In this document: positions 46,081 through 56,595 of the stretch, one piece after another
Numbering within the stretch: position 1 is the first letter of the stretch
Layout of the letters: every line of letters begins with the position of its first letter
Assembly: GCA_947561395.2 (NCBI GenBank)
Contig: OX387184.1
Span: 60,385,197-60,449,196 of the forward strand
From: Buxus sempervirens
Lineage: Eukaryota; Streptophyta; Magnoliopsida; Buxales; Buxaceae
Direction of reading: 5' to 3'
Length of the DNA: 64,000 nucleotides
Notes under the pieces: model-generated
Told to the model about the DNA's origin: nothing
The model's database searches: none
Seen by the model: only the letters and a program-made list of their open reading frames with translations
Position numbers and translations under genes: made by a program

Positions 46081-48659
46081 GGTGTCAAACAGGTAGTTTC
46101 CCCCTCCTTGAACTTGGAGATTTGAAGAATGTTCTCTTTTTCATGTTCATCCACACTAAAATATATATATATATGGAGCTCTTGCCTGTGATTAAACTAG
46201 AAGCTAGCAGCTGGGGGTTTCATTTCTAGCTACTAGTTGTTTGAGATTAGCTAAAAGGAGAGTTCTAGTTGCAGAGATGAGAAAAGAAGAAGGGTGAAGG
46301 AGGAAGATGAAAAGAAGAAAGGCAGGAGAAGAATAGGAAGAGAGAAGAAAGAATTTGGGGTAAGGGAACTTGCTAAATTGCTTTCAATTCGATGTTGAAT
46401 GTTAGTGCATATACTGTTATTGGTTAAAATTGTTTTGATTATGTGATGCTTTGTAAATTTCGTGGGCATGGTTAACACCTTGTTGAAAGTTAGGATTACA
46501 AGCATCATGTTGAATTGTGTTAAGTTTGGCATTGAATGCGTGTGGTTGTGTTATCAGCAAAATTGTTGAATTTAAATAGGAATGATGTTGGATGATGAAT
46601 TTATGTTGTTTATTGCGTTTGATTGAAAATAAATGAATCATGACATGTTTTGGGATAATTTAGAGTAATTAAGAATGGAATTGAATGGATTTGGATTGAA
46701 TTCGAACTGAAAATAAAACCCAGAAAATGCTATCTACAACTCGCGATTAATCCCCGAGTGGTTGATTAATCTCAGGGTTGTTGGTTGGTTAATTTTAGGG
46801 TTCATCGATAAATCCCGAGTGTATTACTAACTTCTATATTACTAATCATGGTTGTGCGATTAATCACCAAACCCAGTCATGGTACGTTGATTAATTGTTA
46901 ATGTTAAATGATTAATTTGGTGCGAGACAATGCCCTGAAAGGTTAATTGCGGTGGACAATTGATCGCCCCTACCTAATTGCAAAAAATGGGCGATTAATC
47001 ATCAAACTGCAAATTGTTACACATGTGTACCATGCAATTAATTGTGTTTAATTAACTTATTATTTATCTGTTTCTTGAACATGGACTATTGGTGCAAATC
47101 TTAGAAAATGTGATATGTTTATACATTATTCGTTGAATTAGACAAATTGACATGTGGCCATTGTATGATATTTGATGGAATGATATCATATTAGTAACAT
47201 GCATTTATTGCATCACCTGACATGACGACACTTTAGGGTGACTAGATAGAGTATATGGAACTTGTTTGGGGACACCATGACGTGACTCCCAAGGATGATA
47301 TGTTGCTTTGAAAATAGGAAGGAAAGAGAAAAAGTACACTTCGCATTGAAAGACCCCTAAAACTTGTGAGTGACCACACAGGAGTGGTAAGAGAGCTCAC
47401 ACACTTCCAGCTGGCTTGGTCTAGTTTGGTCATATAATTAGTTCTATACCACTGATCGACGGAGGGAGAAGGGATTGGTTTCTCTGAGAGGTCCTATACC
47501 ACTGCTTAGATGGAGGGAGCATAGACTATACGCGAGGGGTAGAGGGAAGACTCCTGGATTTCCATCATGTCAGCATAGTTGTGGGTGCATGGGAAGCACT
47601 CATACATGCATTGCATATTTGATTGATATTTGTGTTTGGTTATGAAATCCTTGCTTCTTTCTTATAACAAAAATGTTATGATGACTCAGATGATTGATTC
47701 ATTATGATAAGATATCCCTTTAAATATAAATGTTATATATCATGCTCCTAGTTGCATATGTGATTGCAGTTTAGTGGGTTTTCCTTACTGAGCTATGTGC
47801 TCATTCCCATTTTTAATATTACAAGTTAAAGATGTGTAAAAAGTCCTCATCCAATAAATTGCGGGGAGAGAAAGACTTGAAACTTATATTTGTTTAGACT
47901 TGTAATTTGCTGCATTGTGATTATTATGAGGATAGTAAATGTTACTTTTCTGTCTTAGTTCACTACAAAAAGAGTGTGATTCAGTGGCGGGAGATAAGAA
48001 ACTTTTAGCAGTGGTCTACCGAGCGACTGCCACTAAAAGTCCTTTTTTAGAGTAAAAAAAAAAGTCTTTCCACTCCCTCATGCCTCAATCTCTGTCTCAT
48101 TTCTTTGGTCTCTGTTATAGGTTGATCAGAGAGAGAGAGAGAGAGAGAAAAGTTAGGAGATGCTTCTCTTTCTAGGCCGTTCAGTGACCTTCAATCTCCC
48201 TCCGTCAATCTATCTTTCTCTTTGGCTCCTCCGACTCCTCTCTTCGCTGTGGATCCCGCTTCCATCGCTGTTCTCTTATAGGTAATATCTCTCTCTATCT
48301 CATTAATGTTCTCTATGAAAGTTTGAAAAATCGTTGGTGTTCTTCAGATTTACAGCAGACCCGAGAGGATTTTACTTGTATCTTAATGCCGATCTCTAAC
48401 GATTTCCTCCTCTCTCTCTATCCCTCGACGATAGTTTGTCTCTCACGGCCTCCAAAAGCACAATGTTCAGGAAGCTGAAAGCTAAATCGGAGAACAAAAA
48501 TTGCAATAAGTAGATCTGGAGCATTAGTTCTACTTGAATATTATTTTTTTTCTTGAGATCTGGAGGATATCTAAAATAATTTTACTTTGATCTTCTTTAA
48601 TTTGGATTATCGGTTTCCCTTCCCATGCTGGTGATTCGATCGAACAAAGCCAAAGATGT

Positions 48660-48830
48660 TTGGTTTTGTTATAAATTCATGCTTTAGAGCATCCTTCAGA
48701 ACATTGCGACATTCATGCTTCAAAACGTGATCCGAAATCCATGATTCAGATCATGATTCAGAACATGATCATGGTTCAGAGCATGATCCGAAATCCATGC
48801 TTCAGATCATGCTTTAGAACGTTGCGCAAT
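48660..48830. repeat. CATGATTCAGA-type short repeats inside the CACTA element
   Basis: Variants of CATGCTTCAGA/CATGATTCAGA and GATCCGAAATCCATG recur about eight times in 170 bp. Confidence 0.8.
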
Positions 48831-48933
48831 TTGAATTCTGTTTTATGAATTAACCTAGAAATTTTGTTAATTGATTTAAACTTTTGTGTTAAATTTTCTA
48901 ATGTTGGATGCGTTTTTATACATTTAGTTACTT

Positions 48934-49412
48934 TTGATGAGGAACCAATTGAGTCAAGTAATAGTAGCCGATCTGACGCTGGTAACTACAAAGTTTAGGG
49001 CCTTTAGTGAAATTTTTACCGAGGAGGAGACCACAGGGATTTTGGGCAAGTCCTATTCGGCTTCCTTTAACTTACCATATCTCTTCGATTTCCTCTGTTC
49101 TTCCTGCTTTCTTTAACCTAATTCCAGAACTTTCTTTGTTTATCCTTATTGATGAAGATCAGGAAATGATCACCGTGTGAGAAAAAAGAAAAAAGAAAAA
49201 ACCAGAAGGTTGTTTCCCCATTAATGGGCTTTCCAAGAGCTCTTGAAGAAAAGAAGGAAAGCTGGTTTGGGTTCTTCATGGCTGCTAACAAAGGCAACAA
49301 CACCAACCAACCACAATTACAACTGCAACAAAGACCACAATCGGATTTCGTATGGAATGATGCAGACATCATGATCTTCAAATCCCGGAAACTTCATATA
49401 ATTAAAGCATGA
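48934..49412 (+). other. Possible captured gene fragments inside the CACTA element
   Basis: Two short frames look protein-like: 48,934-49,116, and 49,224-49,412 (FPRALEEKKESWFGFFMAAN followed by a Gln-rich segment). CACTA elements often carry pieces of host genes. I cannot identify the source, and neither frame has a clear domain. Confidence 0.25.
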
Positions 49413-50247
49413 GAAAGAAAGACAAAAACATTATGTGTATTCAATTTCAATATAATATTTTCAAGGAGAAGCTTTGATGGGTGCAAATACTCTCACTGAT
49501 GATGTTGTTTGTGTCAGCAGAAGTAAAGACACTGGGGTCAATTATCTTTTGTGGGATTCTTCTTCTTACCGTAAGGACATGGTTTTCATTTCTCTATTTC
49601 ATCCCACTTTTCTATTCAAAGCTCTTCTCTATATGATTTGATTATATTTGGGCAGGGGTAGGAGATGACAACTCGCGAGAAAGAGGACTAGGTGGTGCGC
49701 AAATTAAATTTTTTTTTAAAAAGGAGACTTTTTTGCGGCAGTCAAGACCGTCGCTAAAAGTTTCAGTGACTGTACTTTTCCAGACAAGCCTAGCGGCGGA
49801 TCTGCATTATTTAGTGGCGATCATTGACCCTTTACTAAATGATCGCCGGTAAAAGTGATTAATTTTGTAGTGGTTGCACAACTTATTCCATGTTCCACTG
49901 TTGCATTATTATTATATACTCTGATAGTTAACTGTCTCGATGTGGGAAGGCTAGTACCTATCAAGATAGGTTAGTGACTATTATATACCTGGATTAAAAT
50001 ATCTTAAATAAAAGGGATGTGACAACCTGGCTTACTAAGCTATCTACCACCTTCTTCAGCCTATTAGATAGAAATTTTTATATGCCTTTGTAGATAGTGC
50101 TCACACAATAAATTGGTTTGAACTTGTAGATGGTTGTTTTCAAATTCAAAGAGCTTTCTAAGCTAACAACACTGAGAAAAAGTTGGAGGAGTCTAAATAA
50201 AGACAGATACTTGAAAATAAATTGTATATATTCAAGTTGTATCCTTG

Positions 50248-50570
50248 ACTCAAATGACATTTATATGTGCATCCTTTTTTAGTATTGAGTACTTCTTTGA
50301 TTTAAATGGGTGCACCGTGCACCCAGTGCCCACTTTGAAGATATACTAGACACTTATAGGTGCATAATTTTACTATATTGAGTACTTATTTGATTGAAAT
50401 GGGTGCACTCAATTCACCAATTACGCCTTTTTAAGAGGCTAATGGACACTTATAGATGCATTATTTTATTGTATTAATTACTTTTTAGACTCAAATGAGT
50501 GCACCCAATGCATCCTTTGAAGAGGTAGTACACACTTATAGGTACATCATTTTGCTGTATTGGTTACTTA
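50248..50570. repeat. Tandem repeat, unit about 86-96 bp, three-plus copies
   Basis: The phrase TATTGAGTACTT or its variants starts copies at about 50,287, 50,380 and 50,476. Each copy also carries ATGGGTGCAC-like and ACACTTATAGGTGCAT-like blocks. Copies differ by many substitutions, so the array is old. The first copy contains the palindrome GGGTGCACCGTGCACCC. Confidence 0.8.
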
Positions 50571-50684
50571 CAACTCTAATTGACAGAAATTTAGGAAAGA
50601 TTAACTTTTAGTGTCACTTTTTGAAAATATCTAAAATTCAATCAAATGCGTTCTAGCAAACCTTTATCTCATGTTCCAGGATTC

Positions 50685-51354
50685 TCCATCATCTCATGGT
50701 TGGCTATCCAAAGTAAGCTTCTTACTTGGAAAAAGTTGTTACAACTAGGGATCATTTAATCAGCTTCTTGTGTTCTTTGCTGTGCGGCTAGTAAGGATCT
50801 TGATCACCTATTCTTCTCTTGTGAATTTCGTTGGTCTATTTGGGCGCCCATACTTCATCTTTGTGGATGTAGACAAGCTATGCTTCCTTCGAAACTAGAA
50901 ATAGGATGGGTTCACCGCTATTCTAAAGGTAAGCACGTATCTTAATAAATTCTCAAGCTGCAAGTTATTTCATTTGGATTGAACGGAATGCTAGAATATT
51001 TAAGAATATCTGCTTACCGCCAGAGAGTATCCTGAGTAAGATTAAAACTATGGTTTAGGGAAGGTTTTTGGGCTGAAAGTTGAGATGAAAGACTCACCTC
51101 ATAATAGAAAGATGATGGAGGAATGGTAGATTATAGCTCAACTCCATTAGCTATGGTATTTTGTTCTCCTTTTGGTAGTATACATGTTGTGTACACTTTG
51201 ACATTTGAACAGATTAGATAGGCTTGTCCTCAAGAGGGCATGTTATAGGTTAAAGTTGTTTATACGTTTAGAGGTTAAAGTTGTTTTTATGTTTGTATGT
51301 GTATCTCTTTATCCCTTTTTTGAAATATAATTTTACCTTTTCCAGAAAAAAAAA
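50685..51354 (+). mobile_element. 5'-truncated LINE 3' end
   Basis: Coding remnant with SWLAIQSKLLTWKKL, the zf-RVT signature CVLCCAASKDLDHLFFSC and, after a frame change, FIWIERNARIFKN. These are the C-terminal ORF2 blocks. A 3' UTR follows to an A-run at 51,346-51,354. Plus strand. Upstream domains are absent. Confidence 0.85.
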
Positions 51355-51513
51355 GGAAAAGATTTTGCTCGAGTGTAAACTTTAAACTAGTCTATAATCT
51401 GTATTGCACGCTCTGTTTATATTAAAAAAAAGTGAGAAAGAAAGTAGCACACTTTAATGCAGTTGTAGTTGTCAGATCTAACATGTTCTGCGTGCGTAAA
51501 TCACCAAGACAAC
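51355..51513. other. Spacer
   Basis: Short A/T-rich spacer between the LINE poly(A) and the MITE. Nothing recognised. Confidence 0.4.
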
Positions 51514-52278
51514 GGCTCCGTTTGTTTTGATGTAAAACGTTTTCTTTTGAAAAACATTTGCGTTGAAAAATATTTTCAAGAAAATCAAAGTTTTTCAACT
51601 GTTTGGACGGACATTGGAAAATACAATTGAAAATGAGAAATTTTCATCTTCTTATGTTTGGAATAAATGCAAATAATCAAGGAAAACAATACAAAAAGAT
51701 ATACATTTAAATAGGGGTGCAGCTCTTTTCGGTTCAAACCAACCCAAACCGACTTTGGTTTGATTTGGATGGTTGTTAGGTTCGGTTTCAATCTAAAAAT
51801 TATAAATCGAACTAAGTCGATTCAGTTTTGGGTTGGATGCTCGGTTAAACAGAACCAAACCGAATTCAATATTTGCCTAAACCGAACCAAACAAACCTAA
51901 TATTATATATATAATACAATATTTATTAAATTTCAAAGTTTATCTTTAAAATTTGAGGATATTACAAACAATACCCTTGTTTGAGCACAAGCATGTGTTG
52001 GTCTAACCTGAATCAAACCGAACAAAATTAATTTCATGGCATTCGATTCAGTTTGGGTTTTTGTTTTCTTATTTATTTTCAATTCGGGTTGACTATAAAT
52101 ATTTTTTCAGAAAATGACATACGGGATTTTCGATGGTAAGTCATTTTCCAAAAAATAACTATCTTTTAGGAAGATCATTTTACACTATATTATATTTTAC
52201 ATGGAAACAAACACGTGGAAACCACATTCTCCGTCGAAAACATGTTCCGCATCAATTTACATCAAAACAAACGGAGCC
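51514..52278. mobile_element. hAT-like MITE with perfect 23-bp inverted ends
   Basis: The left end GGCTCCGTTTGTTTTGATG (plus TAAA) at 51,514 is matched by its exact reverse complement ending at 52,278. The GGCTCCGTTTG start resembles common plant hAT-derived MITEs. No 8-bp target duplication is visible (AAGACAAC versus GACCTTCC), so the flanks may have decayed or the family may differ. It holds a second inserted-looking piece. Confidence 0.75.
51712..52090. repeat. CCAAACCGAA-type low-complexity insert inside the MITE
   Basis: From AGGGGTGCAGCTC to AATTCGGGTTGACTAT the sequence is made of many variants of CCAAACCGAACC and GGTTCGGTTT. This is the signature of a common class of plant non-autonomous repeats. 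It probably inserted into the MITE. Confidence 0.6.
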
Positions 52279-52545
52279 GACCTTCCTCATGAAAGCAAAT
52301 CCTCTACGACATAGCTCTTTACTGCGAGCTTTACTATGCCATCGTTGACTCTACGCGTGGCAAACATTAGTAAACCCTAGTTGCTTAACCTCAGTTAAAT
52401 GACCCATCCCTTGCCCGCCGGAACCAAAAGTGGATGTAATCAATAATCGTCGGAACAAAGCGGAGACTTGCCGGAATCGAGACCTGTAGACTTGCTACAA
52501 TCGATACTTGCCGAAATCTATCCGTGCTTTGCCTCACTGAATTGA
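52279..52545. other. Unassigned spacer before LTR D
   Basis: About 270 bp with higher GC content (TTGCCCGCCGGAACC). No ORF or promoter motif is recognised. It continues to the right of LTR D at 63,430, which shows what the locus looked like before insertion. Confidence 0.45.
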
Positions 52546-52890
52546 CGCTTTGTAAGATCCCGAATTTTTGTTAATATTAATTTCGAGAATTAATTAAATA
52601 AATTATAATTATAGTCAAATTGTGGACTTTTCAGATAATTGAGGAGCAAGGACAGATTTGGGATTTCTAAAGATTAAATGAGCAGAGTTATAATTTAAGG
52701 TATGTGATGATTATAATTTAATTTAATAGGTAAGTGCGGTATATCTAAATTAACTTAAGTTGGTTTGGATGTTAGATTGTTATTGCTGGAGTGGCATGGT
52801 ATCTAATCAAGGGATGAGGAGTGTTGGTGTAGAGTGGCTGCTACGAGTGAGCACTCGACGAAACAAGGATCAGTTTAGGAGCCAATGGAA

Positions 52891-52900
52891 CATATAAATA
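52891..52900 (+). promoter_or_regulatory. TATA box of LTR D
   Basis: CATATAAATA about 340 bp into the LTR, followed by a leader without ORFs. Transcription would start about 30 bp downstream. Confidence 0.55.
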
Positions 52901-53559
52901 TGCTGTTCAATTTGAGCGGAGGTTCGTTTGGCTGTTCGGAGTAAATTTGGAGAGCTGAACAGTGGAGGTTGTCTGAGTTCAGAAGGTTAGTGGAGTGAGA
53001 AAGGTTGGAGATCACCGGAGAAAGTTCCTCGTTAATCGGAGGTCTTCAGTGACTGGAAATCTGGAGGTGCGATCAGGTCCTGGTTGCTGAGATCAAGAGA
53101 AGACCAATTGCAGGTAAGTTATTAGCAAGTTAGGTTAAATTCAGGTTAGCACCGATAGAGCAATCTCAAATCTAAGCAGATCTAGTTGTTGTGCAATTGC
53201 AGAAACCATCGTCGGTAGAAATTGCACACTCGAAGGTGATCGATCAGAGGAATTGGAAGCTAGAAGACTGAGTTAGCTATCCAAGTAAGTAACACCGGAA
53301 TTCTTCTTAGTTTTGCAACCAATTGCATGAATTAAATTGGATCTATGCGCTGCAAGTTAGAAATCTCGTTGGGAAGCTATTTTACGAACAAATCGTCGAT
53401 TCAGAGCATAAGCTTAGTTAGATTAATTTCAAAGTGGTTTTAAATGACTGTTAGAGGTGTTAGGAGATTGGAGTTGTCATCATAGAAGCTTAAATTTAGG
53501 TCAATCATATTGAACTCGAGCTAACAGAGACTGGGAACAACTGTCGGGAAAATAAGGGG

Positions 53560-53695
53560 GTATGCGCTCAATGCCGCTTACTAACAATACTCGGCGGCAC
53601 TCAGCGGTAGTTCATTTTCTTGGGTGCGCTGACTGCCGCCCAGTGCCGCCCACTGACTTGAAGTCAGCGCACTTGAAATTTTCCCCAGTTTGTGT
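53560..53695. repeat. GC-rich permuted-motif tract in LTR D
   Basis: Between GGGTATGCGCTCAATGCC and AAGTCAGCGCACTTG, the segment is built of GCCGCCCA/GTGCCGCC and GCGCTGACTG variants in an otherwise A/T-rich LTR. Confidence 0.75.
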
Positions 53696-54430
53696 TCGGC
53701 TGATGGTTTTAGTTGATTTTCTCAACTTTAATGGTTCCAAAACTTATCTAGAAGCTGAATGAAGATGCTAGGAGTATTTATAAATGATTGTAAACTACTG
53801 AGTTGTATTCCATCAATTACTTGGAAGATTTATGAGGGTTAAAGTTAGGTTATGAGGTGGTTGTTAGTGAGTTAGTAAATGGGTTATTTCTATGAGTTCA
53901 TGATTTGGTTAGGTGCATATTTTATTATTAATTTGCAGTTTGCGACACCTTTTGAAGTGGAGTTTTTCAGATTTTAACATGCTGGGCAGAATTTAAAGGA
54001 AAAAGACTTCTCTTTATAAATGTTTATACGAAAAGTGGTGATGGTTGTTTTTTGGTTTTAGAATCTCAATTAAAGTTTTATGAGTTATTTTCTAGTCCTG
54101 AGTGACCCGTGGAAATGTTGAATTGTTTTGTTGAGGGTGATACCAGAGGTTGGTATACCTTGCTACCAGAGGTTGGTTTATGTGTTGAGTGTTTTGTTTT
54201 AGTCTATCTTATCCCGGATTCTAGACTAAGCTTAGTAATGTAATGAGTTGTCTTTATTGTGGTAATTGCATGACCATGAGTGTTGCCATGACTAGGGTAG
54301 AGTAGCCCGTGATCTTTGGTAGGCTGGGTTGTCAATGCCGAAACCCAGATGTAAGCACCTTATTTTTGCACCCCTGGAATTGCTGAAAATGAAAACCCTG
54401 GCAGAAAGTAAAACCTCGAGGGGAAAAAAA

Positions 54431-55312
54431 GTTGACTTTTTTATCAAGAGAAATTTTGGCCACCTTGCTTTATATCATTGGATAGAGAATCCCGACACGG
54501 TTCCAACGCAACTGAGTTTGCAGGAATCAGAGTCCGGGTGAGGGTTCTGCGGGCGGTCAAACTTGGGCAGAGCCAAAAGTTGACTTTCTGCTAAAATCCG
54601 ATCAAGATACCTTGCTCTATGTCACTGGATAGAGAATCTTGACACGATTCCAACGCAACTGAGTTTGCAGGAATCGGAGTCCAGATGAGGGTTCTGCGGG
54701 CGGTCAAACTTAGCAGAGGCAAAAGTTGACTTTCTGCTAAAATCCGATCCAGGTGCTTACCTCTATATCATTAGATAGAGAATCTCGACACGGTTCCAAC
54801 GCAACTGAGTTTGCAGGAATCAGGGTCCGGATGAAGGTTCTGCGGGCGGTCAAACTTGAGCAGAGCCAAAAGTTGACTTTTTGCTAAAATCCGATCCAGA
54901 GGCCTACCCCTAGGTCATTGGGCAGAGAATCTCGACACGGTTTCAACGCAACTGAGTTTGCAGGAATCGGGGTCCGAATGAAGGCTCTGCGGGCGGTCAA
55001 ACTTGAGCAGAGCAAAAAGTTGACTTTTTGCTGAAATCCGATCTAGAGGCCTACCCCAAGGTCATTGGATAGAGAATCTCGACACGGTTCCAACGCAACT
55101 GAGTTTGCCGGAATCGAGGTCCAGATGAAGGTTCTGCGGGCGGTCAAACTTGAGCAGAGCCAAAAGTTGACTTTATGCTAAAATCCGATCCAGAGGCCTA
55201 CTCCTAGGTCATGGGTAGAGGGCTCCGATACGATTCTAACGCAACTGAGTTTGCCCAGATCGGAGCCCGGATGAAGAAAATATGAGCTGACAAAATTCCC
55301 GAGAAGCAAAAC
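54431..55312 (+). repeat. 147-bp tandem repeat, six copies (C1)
   Basis: AGTTGACTTT-type starts fall at 54,431, 54,579, 54,725, 54,872, 55,019 and 55,166, i.e. spacings of 146-148 bp. Each unit includes ATAGAGAATC, CAACGCAACTGAGTTTGC and GGTTCTGCGGGCGGTCAAAC. The last unit differs (GGGCTCCGATACGATTC) and leads out of the array. Confidence 0.95.
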
Positions 55313-55554
55313 CGGCAAACTGTGCACGTGGCAAAAAGCTGCACACATGGCAAGTTGCGCAGGAAATCTGAAAATATTCAAACATTCTGAATAATCCGTA
55401 AATATCCAAACATTCAAAATATCCCAGGGACCAATCTGAAAATATTTGAAAATATCTGAATAAAATAATATTAAACCTAAATATCCCAGGGACTATATCT
55501 TAATTTTCGGATTTTTAAGCGAAACCGCGGCTGCATTAAATGTTTTACAATGAT

Positions 55555-55622
55555 TTTGTCGCCCGAACAGGGCGACAGCAAGTGGGCGTGAGCTGGGCGC
55601 CAAGGTCGGCAGATACCCCTTT
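55555..55622. repeat. GC-rich motif tract upstream of C1 TATA
   Basis: Contains GTCGCCCGAACAGGGCGAC, an inverted repeat, and GGGCGTGAGCTGGGCGCC. The equivalent site in C2 is at 59,885-59,940. Confidence 0.6.
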
Positions 55623-55628
55623 CTCCTT

Positions 55629-55637
55629 CTATAAAAG
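55629..55637 (+). promoter_or_regulatory. TATA box of LTR C1
   Basis: CTATAAAAG followed by CCGCGGC; the same motif occurs at the homologous position in C2. Confidence 0.75.
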
Positions 55638-56344
55638 CCGCGGCAACCTTGATTTTCGGGGGGAGATTTTTTGGTTCGGATTCTTGGGGTTCGCCATTGT
55701 CTTTCTGGGGTTTCGGCATTTTCTTGGTCGACAGTCTTTGGGTTGGGCATTCGAAGGTGGTCTTGACCACCATCTTCCCCAAAAGAAGACACACTTCTTC
55801 CCCACTCTACCTGGTTCGAGACCCGTTCCCTCTCTTCTTCTACTTCCTCGTCAAACCCGAAGGAGGTCTTGCTGTGAGCGTGAGAGGTGTTGCTCTGGCG
55901 GCTGCCCACGCGCTCCAAGGAGGCTTCACCCACTTCGGAGAGGTGTTGAAACACCCAAGTAATGTTCCCGATGGCCTCTGGTCCAAAATAAATAAGTTCA
56001 TTGCTATATTTTCTTTTCTGTTATTTCGTTTAGTAAGAGTGCTTGTGTGATTCGAAGGGGGAGCATGTTCTCCTTGATGTTCGCATCTCTTGTATCCCGA
56101 TAAACCCCCCCCTGTTCCCTTCTTCATTATTCATGTCCTGAGTGGTTGGTTTTCGGATTAGGGTTGTGTGCGAGGGGATCTCGGTTGTGATGTTAGAGAA
56201 GCTTAGATTAATTTCCAAGTGTGCTTAGAGGCCTTCTGGGGTTCTAAGGATCCCCAGAGAGTGATTACAGAGCTTAAAAAACAACTTACAGAGCTTAAAA
56301 ACCAGTCGGAAATGGAGTTTGGAAAGAAAAAGCAGAGAATCATG

Positions 56345-56595
56345 GTATGCGCTCAGCTCGCGCTGAGCTGGCGCTCACCTATTTTGGGTCCGCCCACTTC
56401 GCGCCGAGCTCACGTTGAGCTCGCGGTCACTTATTTTGGGTGCGCTGAGCTCGCGCCCACTTCTTTTTGGGTACGCCGAGCTCACGCCCACTTGGCACTC
56501 AGCTCGCGCCCACTTCGCCCGCGGATTGTTTTCTTTGGTTTTTTGGTCCGCCTACCTCACTGACCTTGCGCCTACTACCTGAGGTCGGCGCATAC
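56345..56595. repeat. GC-rich permuted-motif tract in C1
   Basis: About 250 bp built from variants of GCTCAGCTCGCGCC, GAGCTCACG and CACTTCGCGCC, bounded by GTATGCGCTCAG and GTCGGCGCATACCCC. Restriction-site-like GAGCTC palindromes occur throughout. Confidence 0.85.

Larger units (their letters stand above)
47961..49872. mobile_element. Non-autonomous CACTA (En/Spm-like) element
   Basis: Begins CACTACAAAAAGAG at 47,961 and ends TTTTGTAGTG at 49,872, giving inverted CACTACAAAA termini. It is flanked on both sides by GTT (47,958-47,960 and 49,873-49,875), the 3-bp target duplication typical of the superfamily. Subterminal regions share AAACTTTTAGC and GACTGCC-type motifs in opposite orientation (near 48,000 and 49,740-49,770). 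There is no transposase. The interior (48,060-49,650) has a (GA)n run and cDNA-like stretches that may be captured gene pieces. Confidence 0.93.
46081..50024 (+). mobile_element. LTR-like segment F, interrupted by a CACTA element
   Basis: The 3' end reads TAAAAGGGATGTGACA at 50,024, a common plant LTR end. TATA-like DNA at 46,158-46,173 precedes a GA-rich leader (46,270-46,350) and a donor (G|GTAAGG at 46,360). A tract of GATTAATC/CCCGAGT variants lies at 46,735-47,005. Two copies of a CTATACCACTG-like phrase sit near 47,445 and 47,493. The CACTA element at 47,961-49,872 splits it; without that insert it is about 2.0 kb. The left boundary is not fixed and no target duplication for F was found. 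Confidence 0.5.

Noticed and set aside
49118..49381. 87-codon minus-strand frame inside the CACTA element
   Set aside because: Overlaps the more plausible plus-strand fragment and has no recognisable motif.
55540..56050. Overlapping 133-153-codon frames on both strands
   Set aside because: They lie in the GC-rich leader of LTR C1 just after its TATA box. Equivalent but frame-shifted frames occur in C2, so they are not conserved as protein.
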